Positions 22,355 through 34,850 of a DNA stretch of 64,000 nucleotides are shown here, piece by piece (position 1 is the stretch's first letter; each line of letters begins with the position of its first letter). The position numbers were made by a program, and so were the translations under genes. The DNA is from Hypholoma sublateritium FD-334 SS-4 (Eukaryota > Basidiomycota > Agaricomycetes > Agaricales > Strophariaceae), in assembly GCA_000827495.1 (NCBI GenBank), contig KN817527.1:589203-653202 (forward strand), written 5' to 3'. The notes under the pieces are model-generated. The model had not been told where the DNA came from, searched no databases, and saw only the letters and a list, made by a program, of their open reading frames with translations.

Positions 22355-23102
22355 CGAGCAGGAAGGAAGGCGGTTCCAGGCGATGGGGGCGTTGTTATAT
22401 TGCTACTTCGCAACGAACGGCCCAAGCGCTTGACGGCCATCTCGCTATTGTAGGCGAAGAGTAGTTGAGAATGCAGAAATTATCGGTATAAACAATCAAA
22501 ACGCCAGCGAGAGGGCCAAGTCAAAAACCACGACAGGCACGGTTTGCTGGTCATTGCAAGGTAATGCAGAGCTCGTGCGATAAGAACCACTGATTGTTTC
22601 GCCGTGTGCGTTGAGAAAATAGAGCCAAGCCTATCGAAGTGAGATTCAGTCTGGGTAAAAAACCCTAGAAAGTGTCGGTCTTCGGCAGGAGCTCGCTTTT
22701 GGTTCGATATGTGCATCAGGTTTGAGTTCAAGTTCGGTAACCGGTTGAACGACAAAAGCAGTGGATGCGTTCACGTGATATATATTCTCCGCTCTGATTT
22801 CCATTTCCAAGTACTCTATGTACAGAGAGCGATCCGAGCAGCCCAGGCGCCCAATACAATCTAACTGAAGGGACCAGGCCTTCTGGTTGACAGTCGAAAA
22901 TCACTGAAGTCACAACGATCTCGAAAAATTATGTAGTCTCAGACGACATCACGGATACCATATAATGCCGAAAATAACTTGCGCCCGGGCTTGAATTGTC
23001 AGAACCTGCTCGTATTGGTCTACTACTGGTCTACAGACAAGAAATAATTAATGAATAATTGTCAACAGGTATGTATCAAAGCCCCAAAAGAGCCTGCGGA
23101 TG
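22355..23102. other. Intergenic region
   Basis: Holds the promoter of the secreted protein gene (left) and the 3' flank of the F-box gene (right). No coding frame of note was seen. Confidence 0.5.
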
Positions 23103-24657
23103 CTACCACTCTGACAACGCGATCATATCTAACGACATCGCTGCAAGGTCGACGCACCGCCGCTCCCGCAGGTATGGCCCGCCCTCCGTGCACGCGTACA
23201 CCTCCCTCACAGCGGCCTTCGGATGATGGCGCACATTGTACACGCGCACGATCTCGTTTGTGGGCAGCTGGTCCATGAACAAGCAGATGCACGCGAGATT
23301 GGCGTTGTCGTGCGCCAGGCTGGTGAGGCCCTTCGCGATCTGCTTCTTCGTCGGCGTGGTCGCCGAATAGGTCCACTCGAAGATGTCGAGGCGCTGGAGA
23401 TCGGGGAAAGCAGCGAACGCACGCGAAATCTTGACCTGCACATCGCCATCACGCCCATTTAGTCGCTGATCGCACGGCTTCGGATTTTATAGAAACAACT
23501 CACCACTTCGCGGGTTTCGTGGCAATAGAAGCCGCCCGTCCAGTACGTGAGTTGGTTGGACTCCTGCGCAATGAGCGTTATCACATCTAGCACCTCCGCT
23601 GAGATCACCTGCATGATTGAGCAGTGCAGCAACTCCGGAAAGCCGCCGACGAAGTGGAGCATGGCTGCTATATCTCTCACGACTTCAACGACGCCGGCGA
23701 GATCAAGTATGAGCACCGAGACCTGTCGGATCCGCTCGCATCCGGACGAGAGACTTGTTAGGACGACGGGTTGTGCTTGGATGCTCACCAGTGCTGGTAG
23801 AATACCCAACCCTGTAGCAGTGGTTGGCGTGAATGGATCGACATCGACGAGGAAAAGGTGCTTGATAGTGGGATGAGCAGCAAGAAACCTGCCCATGTGG
23901 GGTGTACCTTGAGCGGGTATATCACGCAGATACAGCGTGAGGAGCGATGTGAAAGACACCGTTTCTAGGGCCGAGAAGTTATCTGCGTTGCCGCCAATCA
24001 GAAGGTCTAGGTGTGTTATTGAAGTTGTAGGACTGAAAATAGAGTAGACGACCAACGTCCAGTCGATACCTATATATTTTCAAAAAATTAGATACTGACT
24101 GATGACCGAACAAGTTCTTTACCGGATGAGCGGAGCGAGCTATAAACCACTTTTCGGAGTGGAGGACGGTCGTGTAATTTCCCCGTGAAGGCTCGCGGAT
24201 CCACGGGCGACCATTCAAGTTCCATAACAGTGAGCTCCGTCAGGTTTGCGCAGTGTTCATACACAATATTTAAGATATCCAGGAAATTGACCGTGTTACC
24301 ATCCCTTGATACACACGGCGACCGCCTGAATCGCAACGTGCGCAGGCCTCCCATCAGTTTGAAGATATTGGGCTCGATCCAAGTGTTGTCATCGGCAGTG
24401 ATAAAGTCGTGGGTTTCCCAGTCAGGATCTGTGTCGATGGCTAGACTGACAGTACGTTTCGATAGCTGTGGGTTGTCCAGTAACAAGCGGAAGGTCTCGC
24501 TGGAAAAGAGGTGATCGCTGCGTAGAGTGACGGCGGTGTAAAGCTGCCATCGGGCGTGTGCGAGATACGACTTCGCCGTCAACGCGAAGTCGGCGAGAAC
24601 CGAGCGTTCCAGGAATGAGCAGATGTGAGCCAAGAGTTCGGCGGGGAGATTTTCCAT
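23103..24657 (-). CDS. F-box protein with leucine-rich C-terminal part (477 aa)
   Basis: Three exons (24657-24123, 24069-23504, 23435-23103) with phase-correct introns of 53 and 68 nt; lengths sum to 478 codons. The N-terminus MENLPAELLAHICSFLERSV is a classic F-box. It is followed by an ALTAKSYLAHARWQLYTAVT segment where RxLWR/xLYxxV motifs sit in fungal F-box proteins. The rest contains irregular leucine-rich strands (LRTLRFRRSPC, NLTELTVMELEW, SITHLDLLIGG, LLTLYLRDIP, TIKHLFLVDVD). The predicted role is substrate recruitment to an SCF ubiquitin ligase through Skp1. It has introns, unlike the clustered F-box genes at 47-60 kb, and its sequence is not close to theirs. Confidence 0.83.
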
Positions 24658-25046
24658 CTTGTTATCGTGGGGCTGGCGTAAGAGTGGTCCGTGGGATCTA
24701 GCTTTTCGCGACGGTCTTGATCATTGTTGGCCGGGCCGCCTTGGACCTGGTCGTGACCTGCAATTTAGCCGAATCTATCGACAGTGATACAAGGTACACC
24801 ATGAGCAGCTTCATGAAGACAAAGTTCAGTGCAAAAAGACTCGGAGGATCGCTCAAATTAGTTCAGCGAACCGACGGAACCATGGACCCCGTGGCAGCGT
24901 ATGCCGTATACGATGTCTCATCAGTTACGCCTACGGATATCGAAATAAACTTGATTTTCTGGTAACATGGACGTCATAATTCTGACATCGCACGAGTAAA
25001 AACGACCAACGAAGCTCGGGCATTATATAAAAGGCGAGATGCAGCT
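24658..25046. other. Intergenic region
   Basis: Holds the promoter of the F-box gene at 23.1-24.7 kb and the 3' flank of the BUB3 gene. The 82-codon plus-strand frame at 24717 has no supporting features. Confidence 0.45.
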
Positions 25047-26394
25047 TTAATCAGCCGAAGCTCTCGGCTGCGAAGTGGAAGTCAGTATAAACGGCTCGTG
25101 CGAACGAACAGGGTAAACATTCACCTTGACCTCGTCTCCAACCTTGCGAACACCGATCCAAGGCGCAACACCACTGGCCTTCAGCCCCGCTTCTCCCTCG
25201 TCCCACGTATAGCTCACAGCCACTGCGATTTTCGATCCGTCACAGTTGAATCCGACCGCGGCAACGGGGCCGGGGAACTTGGGGTATTGCCTGAGACGCT
25301 TCTTGACTTTGTGGTCCCAGATTGACACGGTGCCGTCTGAGCCTGCGGAGGCGAATGTGTTGTGTATGGGGTGGAATGCGAGCGAGTTCACGGGCCAGAC
25401 ATGGTCGACGTCGTTGACCGTGTGTCGGTGGCACTTGAATGCGTACTTTTTGGCCTGGATAGCGGGTGCGGGGTCAAAGTATTCAACGGCAATGCGACCT
25501 TCGACTGAGGCCGTGGCGTATCCTTCAAAGGCGGAGCATACACGTCAGTGATCATCAGTGTATAGATGAAAATCACGCACCTTGGCCATCAGGCATGCAC
25601 GCCAGTGACCGCGTCATGTATTTCAGACTACTCTCCCGCTGCTGAGCATGCATGTCCATCTTTCTGATGTCATAAATGTGGAAAAGGCGGCTGGCCATGG
25701 CGACAACGAGGGTGTTGTTAACATGGTCGATGGAATAGACACGTTCTGGTGTTTGGTGTGAGCTTTGTTGCGCGTTGGCGGCTCGCGAATCCCAGAAGCG
25801 AAGAGTACGGTCCCATGAACCAGTAATGAGGCAATCTGAGGAATCGTTCTGTTAGCCAGGAAAGAGCTACCTGGAGGAATAAAACCGACTTGAATTGCGC
25901 GCATATGTCATTGATGAAACTGAATCGTTGTGGGTGCCTAGATTGAGCATCTTCTCTGTCGCGAAGTCCAACCTGCGCAAACGTTAGAAAACTCTTTCAG
26001 AAGATAAAGCGTCAATATACGCACTCTCTGACTGTCGTGTCCAGTCCACCGCTATACGCACGCGCGCCATCTGGCGCGAACGAACAAGCAAGCACGGCAG
26101 CTCGATGATCGAATTTGGCCTTGGCTTCGCTCTTGGAAACGCCATCCTCCCCGATTTCGTAGAATCGTACTGTCTATCAATTCGCATGTGTTTAGCGATC
26201 ATGAGGCAGAAGTGAGCAACTTACGGTGTCCCACGAAGATACCAAAAGCTGGTCAGGATTGGTGGGCGAGTATCGGAGAGAGGAAATGCTGTCAAACGGC
26301 GGTGAAGGGGGTGTTGTGTAACTTAATTCATCTACAAAGAAAAACGGTAAGTGAGGGTCATCATGGTCAATCAGAACTCACCAAAATTAGACAT
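25047..26394 (-). CDS. BUB3: BUB3, WD40 mitotic checkpoint protein
   Basis: Spliced minus-strand gene of about 340 residues. Its ATG at 26394 lies in a 13-nt first exon (MSNF, then G at an intron). Seven-bladed WD40 propeller features are visible: DSISSLRYSP, LLVSSWDT, YSGGLDTTVRELDF, ITGSWDRTLRFWD and FASAGSDGTVSIWD. The BUB3-specific signature segment RESSLKYMTR is followed by GRIAVEYFDP and KKYAFKCHR. The end is EVKPRASAD, where an unspliced reading would run into a false C-terminus. RESSLKYxTR and the KP-rich end distinguish BUB3 from its paralogue RAE1/GLE2. BUB3 binds GLEBS motifs of BUB1/MAD3 at kinetochores in the spindle assembly checkpoint. Confidence 0.9.
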
Positions 26395-26984
26395 TATTCA
26401 GTCGATATCCAGCTCAAGTTCGAACTAGCGGTAAGTGGAAAGTGATCAAGTCGAGTGTTCACTGAACAGCAAAAGCGGAGCCGCTATTTGGTCATGCTTG
26501 ATCTGGAATATCATGTCCTCGTGACCGTCTCGGCGCGTCGCGTGATGAAGACGCGCCTCGCGCTGCTATCCATGGGCGCCTTGGCGCTAGATCGCTCGGC
26601 GCCCTAGCAAAGGACACACTTTTTGAATTTACAGTACAAGTTTGAGATATACTTCTCCGATTTAATGCAAGGAAAATTGGTACAAGACACGCCGGGTAGG
26701 AAAAGTTGCGTACGATTTGCGTACGATTCTCGCCAGCTTCCTTACATAAGTTCGCTCCAATGTAAATTCAAGCGAGAATCAAAAGTGCAGACAGCAGAGA
26801 GGCCTGTATGATCTTATTAAATATATCCTCATTATAGATTTATCTCAGCGTCTCGATGGATGAATATATATATTAAGAAATGTGCGCGGTCTTTAACCAT
26901 AATAGTAGTAGATATTACCGCCATCGTTCGCCTTGAACGTCCAGAGCTACCCTCTATCCGAAAAAAAACTGCATATACTTCCCG
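26395..26984. other. Intergenic region
   Basis: Lies between the BUB3 start and the end of the fucosyltransferase-like gene. It includes a GC-rich imperfect palindrome near 26570-26605 (GGGCGCC...GGCGCCC) within otherwise AT-rich DNA. No gene was seen. Confidence 0.4.
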
Positions 26985-29584
26985 TTATAGAATGCGATTT
27001 GAGTGTATCGCCAGCCCTTTGGCCAGGCGCAGCATAATCACATTCGACGACAAGCTCGAAAACTGCAGAAATGCCAACCATCAGTCAATCAGGCCCATAC
27101 TTAGAAACGGAAAATGCGCACCCCATTGCCCACGAACACCTCAGCGCGCTCTGCAATTCCCATGTCAATGGCCGCGCTCACCCCGCGCTCCTCGCTGTTC
27201 AGATCCTCCTCGTCCTCCTCCTTCGCCGATGCGTCCGAACTCCGATCGCTATTGACCGCGAAGCGCACGGGGGCCGGTGCGCTCTCCCAGTCGGGCGTGC
27301 CGACGACGCGCCCCCAGCCGTCGGCGACCAACGCCTCGCGCAGCTCCGTGACGAACGACGGCCAGCCGTTCGTGAGCACGTACACGTCGCGTAGCGCGTA
27401 CTCCACGCGCGGTGTGCGCGCGTCCTTCGACTCTGGAGCGTTCGCCTCGCCTTCCAACGACCGCGCTACGCGTAGCGTATCCTCGTACTCCTCCCGCACC
27501 TCGCGCAGCCGCAGCACGACCTGCTCGACGGATGGGAGGCAGTGCTCGAGGTAGTACGCCGTCCGGCGCTCTTCCCTTTCCTCCTCTGACTCCTTCACCC
27601 CCGCCGGCCGCGCTTCACTGCTCCGAGGTCGCCCATGCTCCTCGTCGAACTTGTCCTCGAGCAGTCTCATCGCACCTAAGTACCGCGTGCCCCACTCCTT
27701 GAGGCGGGTACAGTGGCGCTTGTAGTCGCCCCGCCGGAGATGCAGTGCAAGAACCCCGGGCAGCGTCTGGTTAGCGCCGGGCGCTGATGCGCGCGCAGTA
27801 ATGATGCTTCGCTCTGCGGCAGCCGCTGGGCTAGCGTTGGCGCTCTTATCGACGTCGCCGTCGGAGTTTGGCAGTGCTGAAGGAGAAATAGCTTTTGCCT
27901 TGGCGCCGAAGAAGCGCTGCACGTTCCGCTCGACTGCGCCACGCACTAGAGCGGACCACTCGAATTGACGCAGTATCGGCGAGGATAGCAGTTCCGGAAG
28001 AAGCGCAAGGATCTTCTCCGTGCCGAAGAATCTGATCGAGCGGGGTCAGCGCTAATCACCATCACCGAACGCACACAAGAAATTAGACGCACTCAGAATC
28101 GAAGACCCGCCTTTCTTCCCTCACTACAACACATCTCTTGTCTTTCACGTCGGCTGCGTCCAATCGCTTCTCGAACCATTCAATTATCTCGTTTCCATTT
28201 GCTTGCCACGATGGGAAGGGGGGAACATCTGATGGTGTGGATTGTGCCGGTGAGATGGATATTGGAGTGGAATCCGGAGATATTGACGTCGTGTCATCTT
28301 CCCTTGCTAGCAAGGACGGGGTACGCTGCGCCTCGGACGGGGCTCGTATGATAGGTGGCGTGGTATCTTCTATGATAGATTTTATAAGAATGAGAACATC
28401 GATAACAAAGTGGAGCGGAGGATTCACCTTCAGTGTATCGTGTTTTCTCCTGGATATCTTCGCTCAGGGTATGGCCCGACGCGTCGGTTACTTCAGGCCA
28501 GCGATAAACAACCTCCACGGTTTCGCTCGGCGGGCAGACGTATTCAAAATACGCCGCTGATACCGCCCGTCTCTCCCTTTTCTCGTTTTCTATTTCATCA
28601 TGGACACCGTCCTGGCCAGCCAAGACGCCGCCGACAAATGCGCCTAGGGGTATTCGTGTCGGCCGGAGTGCAAAATCATAAAGAGTGTACTGGACGGGGA
28701 GGTGTGACCAGGTATAGTCTTCGAACACAGGGGTTCGGTTGGAAAGGAGAGTAAGATGGCTTGTCAGAATCCTAATGACAGAGAATTAGCACAGGAGAAT
28801 AAACCTCCTAACAACACGAACGAATAGTGTAGGATACGCACGCTTCTTGTAGCACGTTATTCAGCCCATGACCCCATAAGTGGTCGGGAAACCGGAGATA
28901 CCGCTCGTCGTATGCTGTCAGCGATTCAGCAGACTGTCCCGCGCCGACACCATTCACGCTGCCCGGTAACGTACCTCCACGCACGAGATGAGGCGCCACG
29001 CGCTCACTCGATTTCGCGCCCTTCCACTTATCCCAATCCCAGTGGTGCTGTGGGAGAGCGCGCTCCGCCGCGCGGATTTCTGAATACGATGGGGGTATGC
29101 CGCCATAGATGAGGATGACTCCGAGGAGCATCACAGGAATTAAAATAAGCGCACATATGCACCATATGATGACGACGCGTTTCTGGAACGGGCGCCGAGG
29201 AGCTGGAAAGGACTTTATGGGCAGGGCGAAGGTTATCCCAAGGCGATGCCGTAGTTGCAGCTGCAGATACAGCGCTAGCGAAGCCGGTATTCGCGCCAAG
29301 TTGTTGAATAGGAAACACCCATTCCGCCGTGCGGTGGCATTGTGGCATGTCTTGAGGGAGTAAGGCGGCGTTCCGTCGAGTGTGTATGTCGTCTCGTCCA
29401 GCAGCGACTCAGAAGATGATGAGGCTGAGCGACTCGACGAACTCCTCGAGCGCGAGTGTGACGGTGCCCATGGAGAGAAAGACGGGGACGGCGCTGTATG
29501 GTCGTCGTCTAGAAGGGCTGTTTGTGATTCATCGTCTTTCTGCCCGCCATCTCGCCTCGTCCAGTTCCACCGATCTGGCCCCAT
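26985..29584 (-). CDS. O-fucosyltransferase-like type II membrane protein
   Basis: Five exons with introns near 28848-28770, 28430-28373, 28088-28029 and 27106-27037. The start is taken as the ATG at 29584 (MGPDRWNWTRRDGG); the upstream frame has no other ATG. The cytoplasmic N-terminus is Ser/Arg-rich. A membrane anchor (VVIIWCICALILIPVMLLGV) lies about 150 residues in and is followed by a lumenal domain. That domain has RYLRFPDHLWGHGLNNVLQE, GAFVGGVLAG and the nucleotide-sugar motif LALHLRRGDYKRHC. A late [25 protein letters not shown] segment follows, where the last intron must be removed. These match the GDP-fucose protein O-fucosyltransferase fold (PF10250 type), suggesting a Golgi glycosyltransferase. 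The donor and acceptor specificity cannot be read from sequence. Confidence 0.78.
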
Positions 29585-31433
29585 CCTCAGGAGTTGTGGG
29601 AGGTGTTCTGTTCGGTGGGTTGCTTCTATTTCAAACCGTCCGTGGTGGCGCACTGACAATAGTTGGCGTCTTTTCCGTCGACGAGCGGGATGAGTGTCCT
29701 GGCTGCCCGCGGGGTGGTTGGTAGATGTGGTAGGGAATGAAGGAGGGTTACACGCCGTGGGCGTCCTGTGGAGTAATTAAGCTGTGTGTTCGATCCGGAC
29801 GCTGGCTTGTGCAGGGTCCGCAGTAGGGCAGTGGCCGGATTCCGACCAAATTAGTACCGCATTAATTTTTTAGTCTTAAAAATACCTTTTTAAGACGCCC
29901 CTCGATCAAGATGATCGGCGTGGAAACTGCGCGTTTTCGCTTATGCAAATTAACCATTCAACCGGTCTACTGCGCAGTCAATTCGGCGTTCTACGGTTTA
30001 CATGCAAGATACATGGTCTATTACACATGCTGAGCAGGCTGAAAGCGTCCTGTAAGTTGTCTGTAGCTTTCAGATCAGTTGTCCGCATTTGTATCCGCTC
30101 CATGTGACGTCACTGGCTTATTATAGATTATACTTTCCCTTATCAGTCGAACGTGCCTTGTTTTTCAGCTAATAATAGTGTCAGTCTAATTATAGATCAT
30201 CATTCCCAAGGACCGGTCTTGATATTTAAATGCACAACGGTCTGCTGGCGATAACAATACAGCACTAGTCCCTTTCATCAAGTCTGTGTATAGGTGTGTA
30301 CCGAGGAAGCACATACATACTTCTCATACTCTGAGTCTCATGACAGTGTCCAGAAGGTCTACTGTGCGCTACAGTCGCATCAACGGCAGTGTTTCCGATT
30401 CACCACATATCTGATATGTGAGATACTGGCAAAAATAATCCGTGTAATAAAAATACTCTGTAACTACATTATTGATAGCCCATTTTATACAATAAACTTA
30501 TTTGGGATAAAATTCAGAGTCGACAACGATCGTCGCTGTGACGAGAGCAAGCTCCCGGGGAAGCGCCCCTCCGGCGCTCTTAAGTGCGGTGGGCGCCTAC
30601 GCTTGATATATCCAATACGGGAACTGACTGCGTTATCTATCTCTTGTGGTCCACAATCGTGAAAATCGATCAAGTTTTGTTTTGCTGCTGCAACCCTTTC
30701 GCCGCCGTCACACCCGGCCATCGGCGGTAGCGTTTCACAGCGTACACAACCGCCATCGTCGCAACTTTCAACAAAGTCTGCGCGCATCAGGGAACAGGGG
30801 CTGTGATCCATTTCTGCGTCGGCGCCTACGCCACAATATCAGACAGCATCTGTACGTACGCCTACGTTCGCACTGCATATGATTCCGCAGCAGTTCCGCA
30901 GCACTGTCCTATCAATATCAACAAGGCGAGAACAGTGAATCCATTCAACATAGTAACGGCATGAGACGACGTAATAACTTTTCCAGAAACATTCGGAATC
31001 CTGATAGAATTCTACCTTCAAAGAAACTTCGAATAGGAACTTTTACATAGGTTCGTTGTTCGCTTTCCCAGTCTTGGAGGATTCTGATTGGTTGGTCAAG
31101 CTTGAAGCGAGCATTCCATTTGGTTATTTAAAAAGCCATCTCAAATAGAACGTACACATTCGCGCGAACGTCGCGCGACGCTTCGAACCTCCCACCCTTG
31201 TCTTCACCATCTTACAGACCATAAGAACAAGTTTGCGTATGCCCGCTCAGTGGTCTCATTATCTCTCTATACGTCAAATTTCTTTCGTAAATTGGGCCCA
31301 AGGAAGGTCAGCAGGTAGATTGAGTAAAACAAGACATACTATTGGCTACAGGATAAGCGAATATCAACATAATGGGTTCTCCAACGCCCAAGCGCCGCCA
31401 GTAACCCTCAGTTATAGTTCGCCGAGATTCGAC
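29585..31433. other. Long intergenic region (1.8 kb)
   Basis: No supported coding sequence. It includes a hairpin-capable AGTCTTAAAAATACCTTTTTAAGAC-type segment at about 29871-29895 and AT-rich DNA at 30120-30500. Short frames around 30485-30880 and 31233-31439 lack features of real proteins. The left end should contain the fucosyltransferase-like promoter. Confidence 0.45.
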
Positions 31434-33059
31434 CTATAATGTATTCACCGGGCTGTTGGATTCGCCATACCCATTGAGCGGAAACTCGCGGTTGAGATAG
31501 GAGAGACCCACCGATATGGGTGGATATCGCTTTGGCCGACTCTCAGACCATGTACCCGGAATACAGTCGAGAACCTTGTGCGAATCCTGCGCAAGAGATC
31601 CCTGTTGAAAGATGCACAGCACGCGAGAGAGACTGTCACGTACCGGACCGCAGAACTAGATGGATAAAAGGCAATATGTGAATCGCAAGGTCAGGTTCTT
31701 CGCTGGACACGGACGCGCTGTCAGCGCTTAACTTACATATGGGATTGAATAGCGCGGGGGTATCATCTTCCCGCTTGGGGTTTCGGTGTACTGCGGGGCC
31801 CGTACACGGTGGACCGTGCTTTTAATTGTATCGTTTGACCCTGCTCAGATAAACACGCGCCGTCAGTGTCAAGATACATCGCGATGATGAAAGTTACATG
31901 CATCTCATGAGGAAATCGCCAGCGTTGACGAGGAGCGAACCTGCAACAGGAGGGACAGGCTTTTGAAAACAGTGATTCATTAGTACTCGGAATAGATTTG
32001 AGCCGAAGATAAATACAATGTATGTTCCCGGATGATTAGAATCCTCGACTTCCAAACCGCCTATATCGTCCTGGAGCAGTAACTATGAACGAAGGGTAGA
32101 CCGCTTATAAGGTTATCGGATAGCATCACAGCCGAGATGTACTTGCTGTTATTGATCCATAGTCGGAGTGGGCAGGGATTCGTGAAGCGTCCTTATCTTC
32201 AAGGACAGCGGCAGGGACGCTGTCAGATTCCGACAAAGCGCGAGGAGGTCGGCCTTGGTAAGCGCTCTAGAACACCGGTCTACGCACCTTGGATAATGCA
32301 GCAATCTCAACTGGTTCTGGGATTCCGAATGAAAGGGCAAAAAATATTCCTGGGGTAAGTTGAAGCCAAGCGCAAGAGCCTTCCAAATTTCCCGTTGCAT
32401 TTCATCACAGACCTGTGAGGTGAATTAGTGTCCGTTCGTTTGTCGTTTAACATATAACGTAGACGTTTCTAATAGGCACGCACCTCGTAGAAATCAAGAC
32501 ATGCGTCCTTGAAACCAGGCAGCACACCTTCGGGGTACCATATGTTGGGCTGATCGGCATAGCCCTCTCTCCCGGACTCGAAGCTCTCTTTGATATCGCG
32601 CTGCACCTCGTCGCCGCTTGGCGCCGAGTCATCGCCCGCGTGGGTGCGCTTTTGGATTTTCTCTCGTCCAGGAGCGGAATACCCTGACACCAGACGTCGG
32701 TCAACACCAGCTGACATAAAATAAACCGGACTCAACCTCTGTGGTGCGCGCCCGACTGAGGATGCGGCGCGAGCTGCTTCACCTCCATCGGCTGATCGAA
32801 TAGTTTCTTTGACTAGACGATACAGTGATCGAAGGTTAACTTATGGACGCGCGAAGCAGCTAGAGAACCGCACCCATTGGAACATAGAATCGATCTTATC
32901 TTGCGGTATCCCGTGGTTGACGAGGTAGACGAATCCGATTGATTTGAAGCTATCGAGGATCTCGTTGGCGACTGCTTGCCTGTCAGATCCATCTCGGAAG
33001 GGTCCGAAGTCCACAGTGTGCACAGCACCAGAGAATGGTTTGGGTGAGGTATGGGCCAT
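31434..33059 (-). CDS. 2-oxoglutarate/Fe(II)-dependent oxygenase (isopenicillin N synthase-like)
   Basis: Many short exons starting at the ATG at 33059 (MAHTSPKPFSGAVHTVDFGP). The N-terminal DIOX_N-type domain has DSFKSIGFVYLVNHGIP and HHRGYSAPGREK. The double-stranded beta-helix core has the iron-binding His-x-Asp in RIPAHSDYGSIT and the distal His in IKSTVHRV. A 2-oxoglutarate-binding Arg-x-Ser (PPRYSIPY) follows. GGLEVED and LLVNAGDFLMRWSND are further landmarks. The tail carries GTWSESRPKRYPPIS. The frame is kept only if two introns use GC donors: 32146-32083 (GCAAGT) and 31901-31841 (GCATGT). The substrate is unknown. The gene is divergent from the gene at 33301, with 241 bp between starts. 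Confidence 0.84.
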
Positions 33060-33300
33060 TGTTGACAACGTTATGGGTGGTCAGTGGGTGGTTCCAAGCT
33101 GCGAGCGCGACTCCTCTCGACCGATGACAAATGTGTGCTATTGATAGATTCGCGCGTTCTCGACCATCGGTGCCTGCGGCCCGGCACCCGGTCACGCGCT
33201 CTGAAATCTGAATTTCTGGTTCACTCGTCTTGCACTCGTCCACCACTCATCCACTACAAAGCCACTCAGTCTTAGATCAGTGAGCTAGGAGTTACCTCCT
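33060..33300. promoter_or_regulatory. Bidirectional promoter region
   Basis: The 241 bp between two divergently oriented starts (oxygenase at 33059, unknown gene at 33301) must serve both genes. No TATA box is obvious on either side. Confidence 0.5.
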
Positions 33301-34410
33301 ATGTTATTTTCGGCACCATTTCGTTCATCATGCACTGGCAGCTTGGCTGCAAGGAGTCGGGTGTGCTCGCAGATGGTTGCAGAAACTTCGAAAAGGTTCT
33401 CGGTGCGTGCCTCTATATCACCCTTACTTCGAATCTCTTTTCTCAAATTTGTGCATAGTCAACCCATTCGACCGTGTCATTCAGTGGCACGCGGAGAAGG
33501 GGTGCTCATAAGATACTTACCTTGAGACCCGAATGTATATTGTCGTCTGGTCAGAAGATTCTCGATATTTCAGGCCGAACAGGAAAAACTGCTATCATTG
33601 ACGAAGAGGATCCCTTTTTCCTGCGATACACCTATTCCCGGGACAACTCTTCGAACACTCGGCGGGTGGTCGCACCCCCCAACTCAACTGGGTTCTTCTA
33701 CTATCACCGCCATCCCGACCAGCCTGAGGTAGCAGGACAACTACGTTTTCGTGTCTGCGACGATGCAACGCGGTTCGACCAAGGGCATGACCTAGATGGA
33801 AAAATTGCAGGCGTCCCTTGGTCTATACATCTCTGGAAAATCGTGAAACACTGGAAACAAATTTTATCTCTTCTTCTCGACGAACGTCTTGCCGACCAAG
33901 GCCTCTTGGACGATGTCAAGCGTCTCGACCCCGACATACGATCCAGCATAGTATTGTATTCGCTTTCGGAGCCCATGGTTCTCCATCTTGACCGTGAAAA
34001 GATAAATGTGGCTTTCGTTACGCGTAAAAATGTCCTCAAAATCCTTATCCGTCGATTATTCGTCGACCAGGCGTCTACATCTCCCTCCAGCACGCCCTAT
34101 ACAGGTAAGTTTGGCATGGGGCTCATCTATTTCGGTCGATAGTGATTATTCAGGGATTATAAAGGCACGCTTTGAACTCTCAGACCTCCCGGAGCATGAG
34201 AAGCATGGACCGACCTTAGTGTTGCGAATACTCGATATCTTGCAACCTGTCCGGCCTGTTAGTCGATGGTACAACGGTCGGCTTCCGAGTCCTACCCCAG
34301 GCGCCCTGTTTCAACACTATCGCCAAGGCACTCATCAACCGTGGTTCCTCCCAGTCAAGAAACTCGGCACCGGATACGATTTTGACTTTCCGGGACTTGT
34401 ATCGGCTTGA
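33301..34410 (+). CDS. Uncharacterised Agaricomycete protein (334 aa)
   Basis: Three exons (33301-33402, 33459-34104, 34154-34410) with 56- and 49-nt introns sum to exactly 335 codons. The core has STGFFYYHRHPDQPEVAGQL followed by RFRVCD and a GVPWSIHLW segment. This order (GFLYYH... P..AGELRFR... G.PW.I.L) recurs in a lineage-expanded family of uncharacterised proteins in mushroom-forming fungi, as I recall it. The rest is basic and helical, ending with TLVLRILDILQPVRPVSRWY and GTGYDFDFPGLVSA. There is no signal peptide or membrane segment. The function is unknown. Confidence 0.72.
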
Positions 34411-34850
34411 AAAAGGTGTGCTATTCGACTTCTGCTCCTTTCTATTCGTTATATGACCTCTTACTTGTAGGCTGCGTCTCATGGTTTTTAGCGACATATA
34501 TATACTCTACTCGACAGGCAGCTTTGCGCTTGCAGTCATGTATTCAGAGCCTTGTCGGCGTTAACATAACACTTCGTTCAGGCCCGCGGGAAACGGGACA
34601 CTTCATAGCCAACGAATCATCATAACCCACGTTCGTGGGCTGAACTTGACACCACTTTTTGCGACGAAAAATAAACTCAGTTTTTTAAGTCAAATTTAGC
34701 AGATATCAGTTATACCCCGAGACCGGTAACATGTTCCGAGTCACTGTCACTCATAATGCATACCGAGTCATCCTTATTTGTGCACGCCACCTCGTTCGAC
34801 GACTTAAACCACCTAGGAGATTCTCCTTCGTGCAGCATTTTCGCACTGCC
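34411..34850. other. Intergenic region
   Basis: Spacer between the uncharacterised gene and the Nudix gene. An upstream in-frame ATG at 34731 would extend the Nudix protein by 40 residues. No other gene was seen. Confidence 0.45.

Noticed and set aside
25047..25391. RAE1/GLE2 as the identity of the WD40 gene
   Set aside because: The segment RESSLKYMTR and the LDTTVRELDF and GRIAVEYFDP order are BUB3 features, so I chose BUB3.
17024..26394. Functional checkpoint island linking the FHA-kinase and BUB3
   Set aside because: Only two such genes occur, separated by a secreted protein and an F-box gene. Proximity alone is not evidence.
27101..27946. C-terminal frame of the fucosyltransferase-like gene ending FVGNGVRIFRF
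   Set aside because: The end is intron read-through. Splicing at GTGCGC...TGCAG restores [15 protein letters not shown], which is the family's usual ending.
29584..29659. Longer N-terminus for the fucosyltransferase-like protein
   Set aside because: The extra codons begin at TTG, and there is no ATG in frame upstream. The first ATG is at 29584.
29830..31100. Possible retroelement in the long intergenic region
   Set aside because: I found no paired long repeats, no reverse-transcriptase or integrase motifs, and no target duplication.
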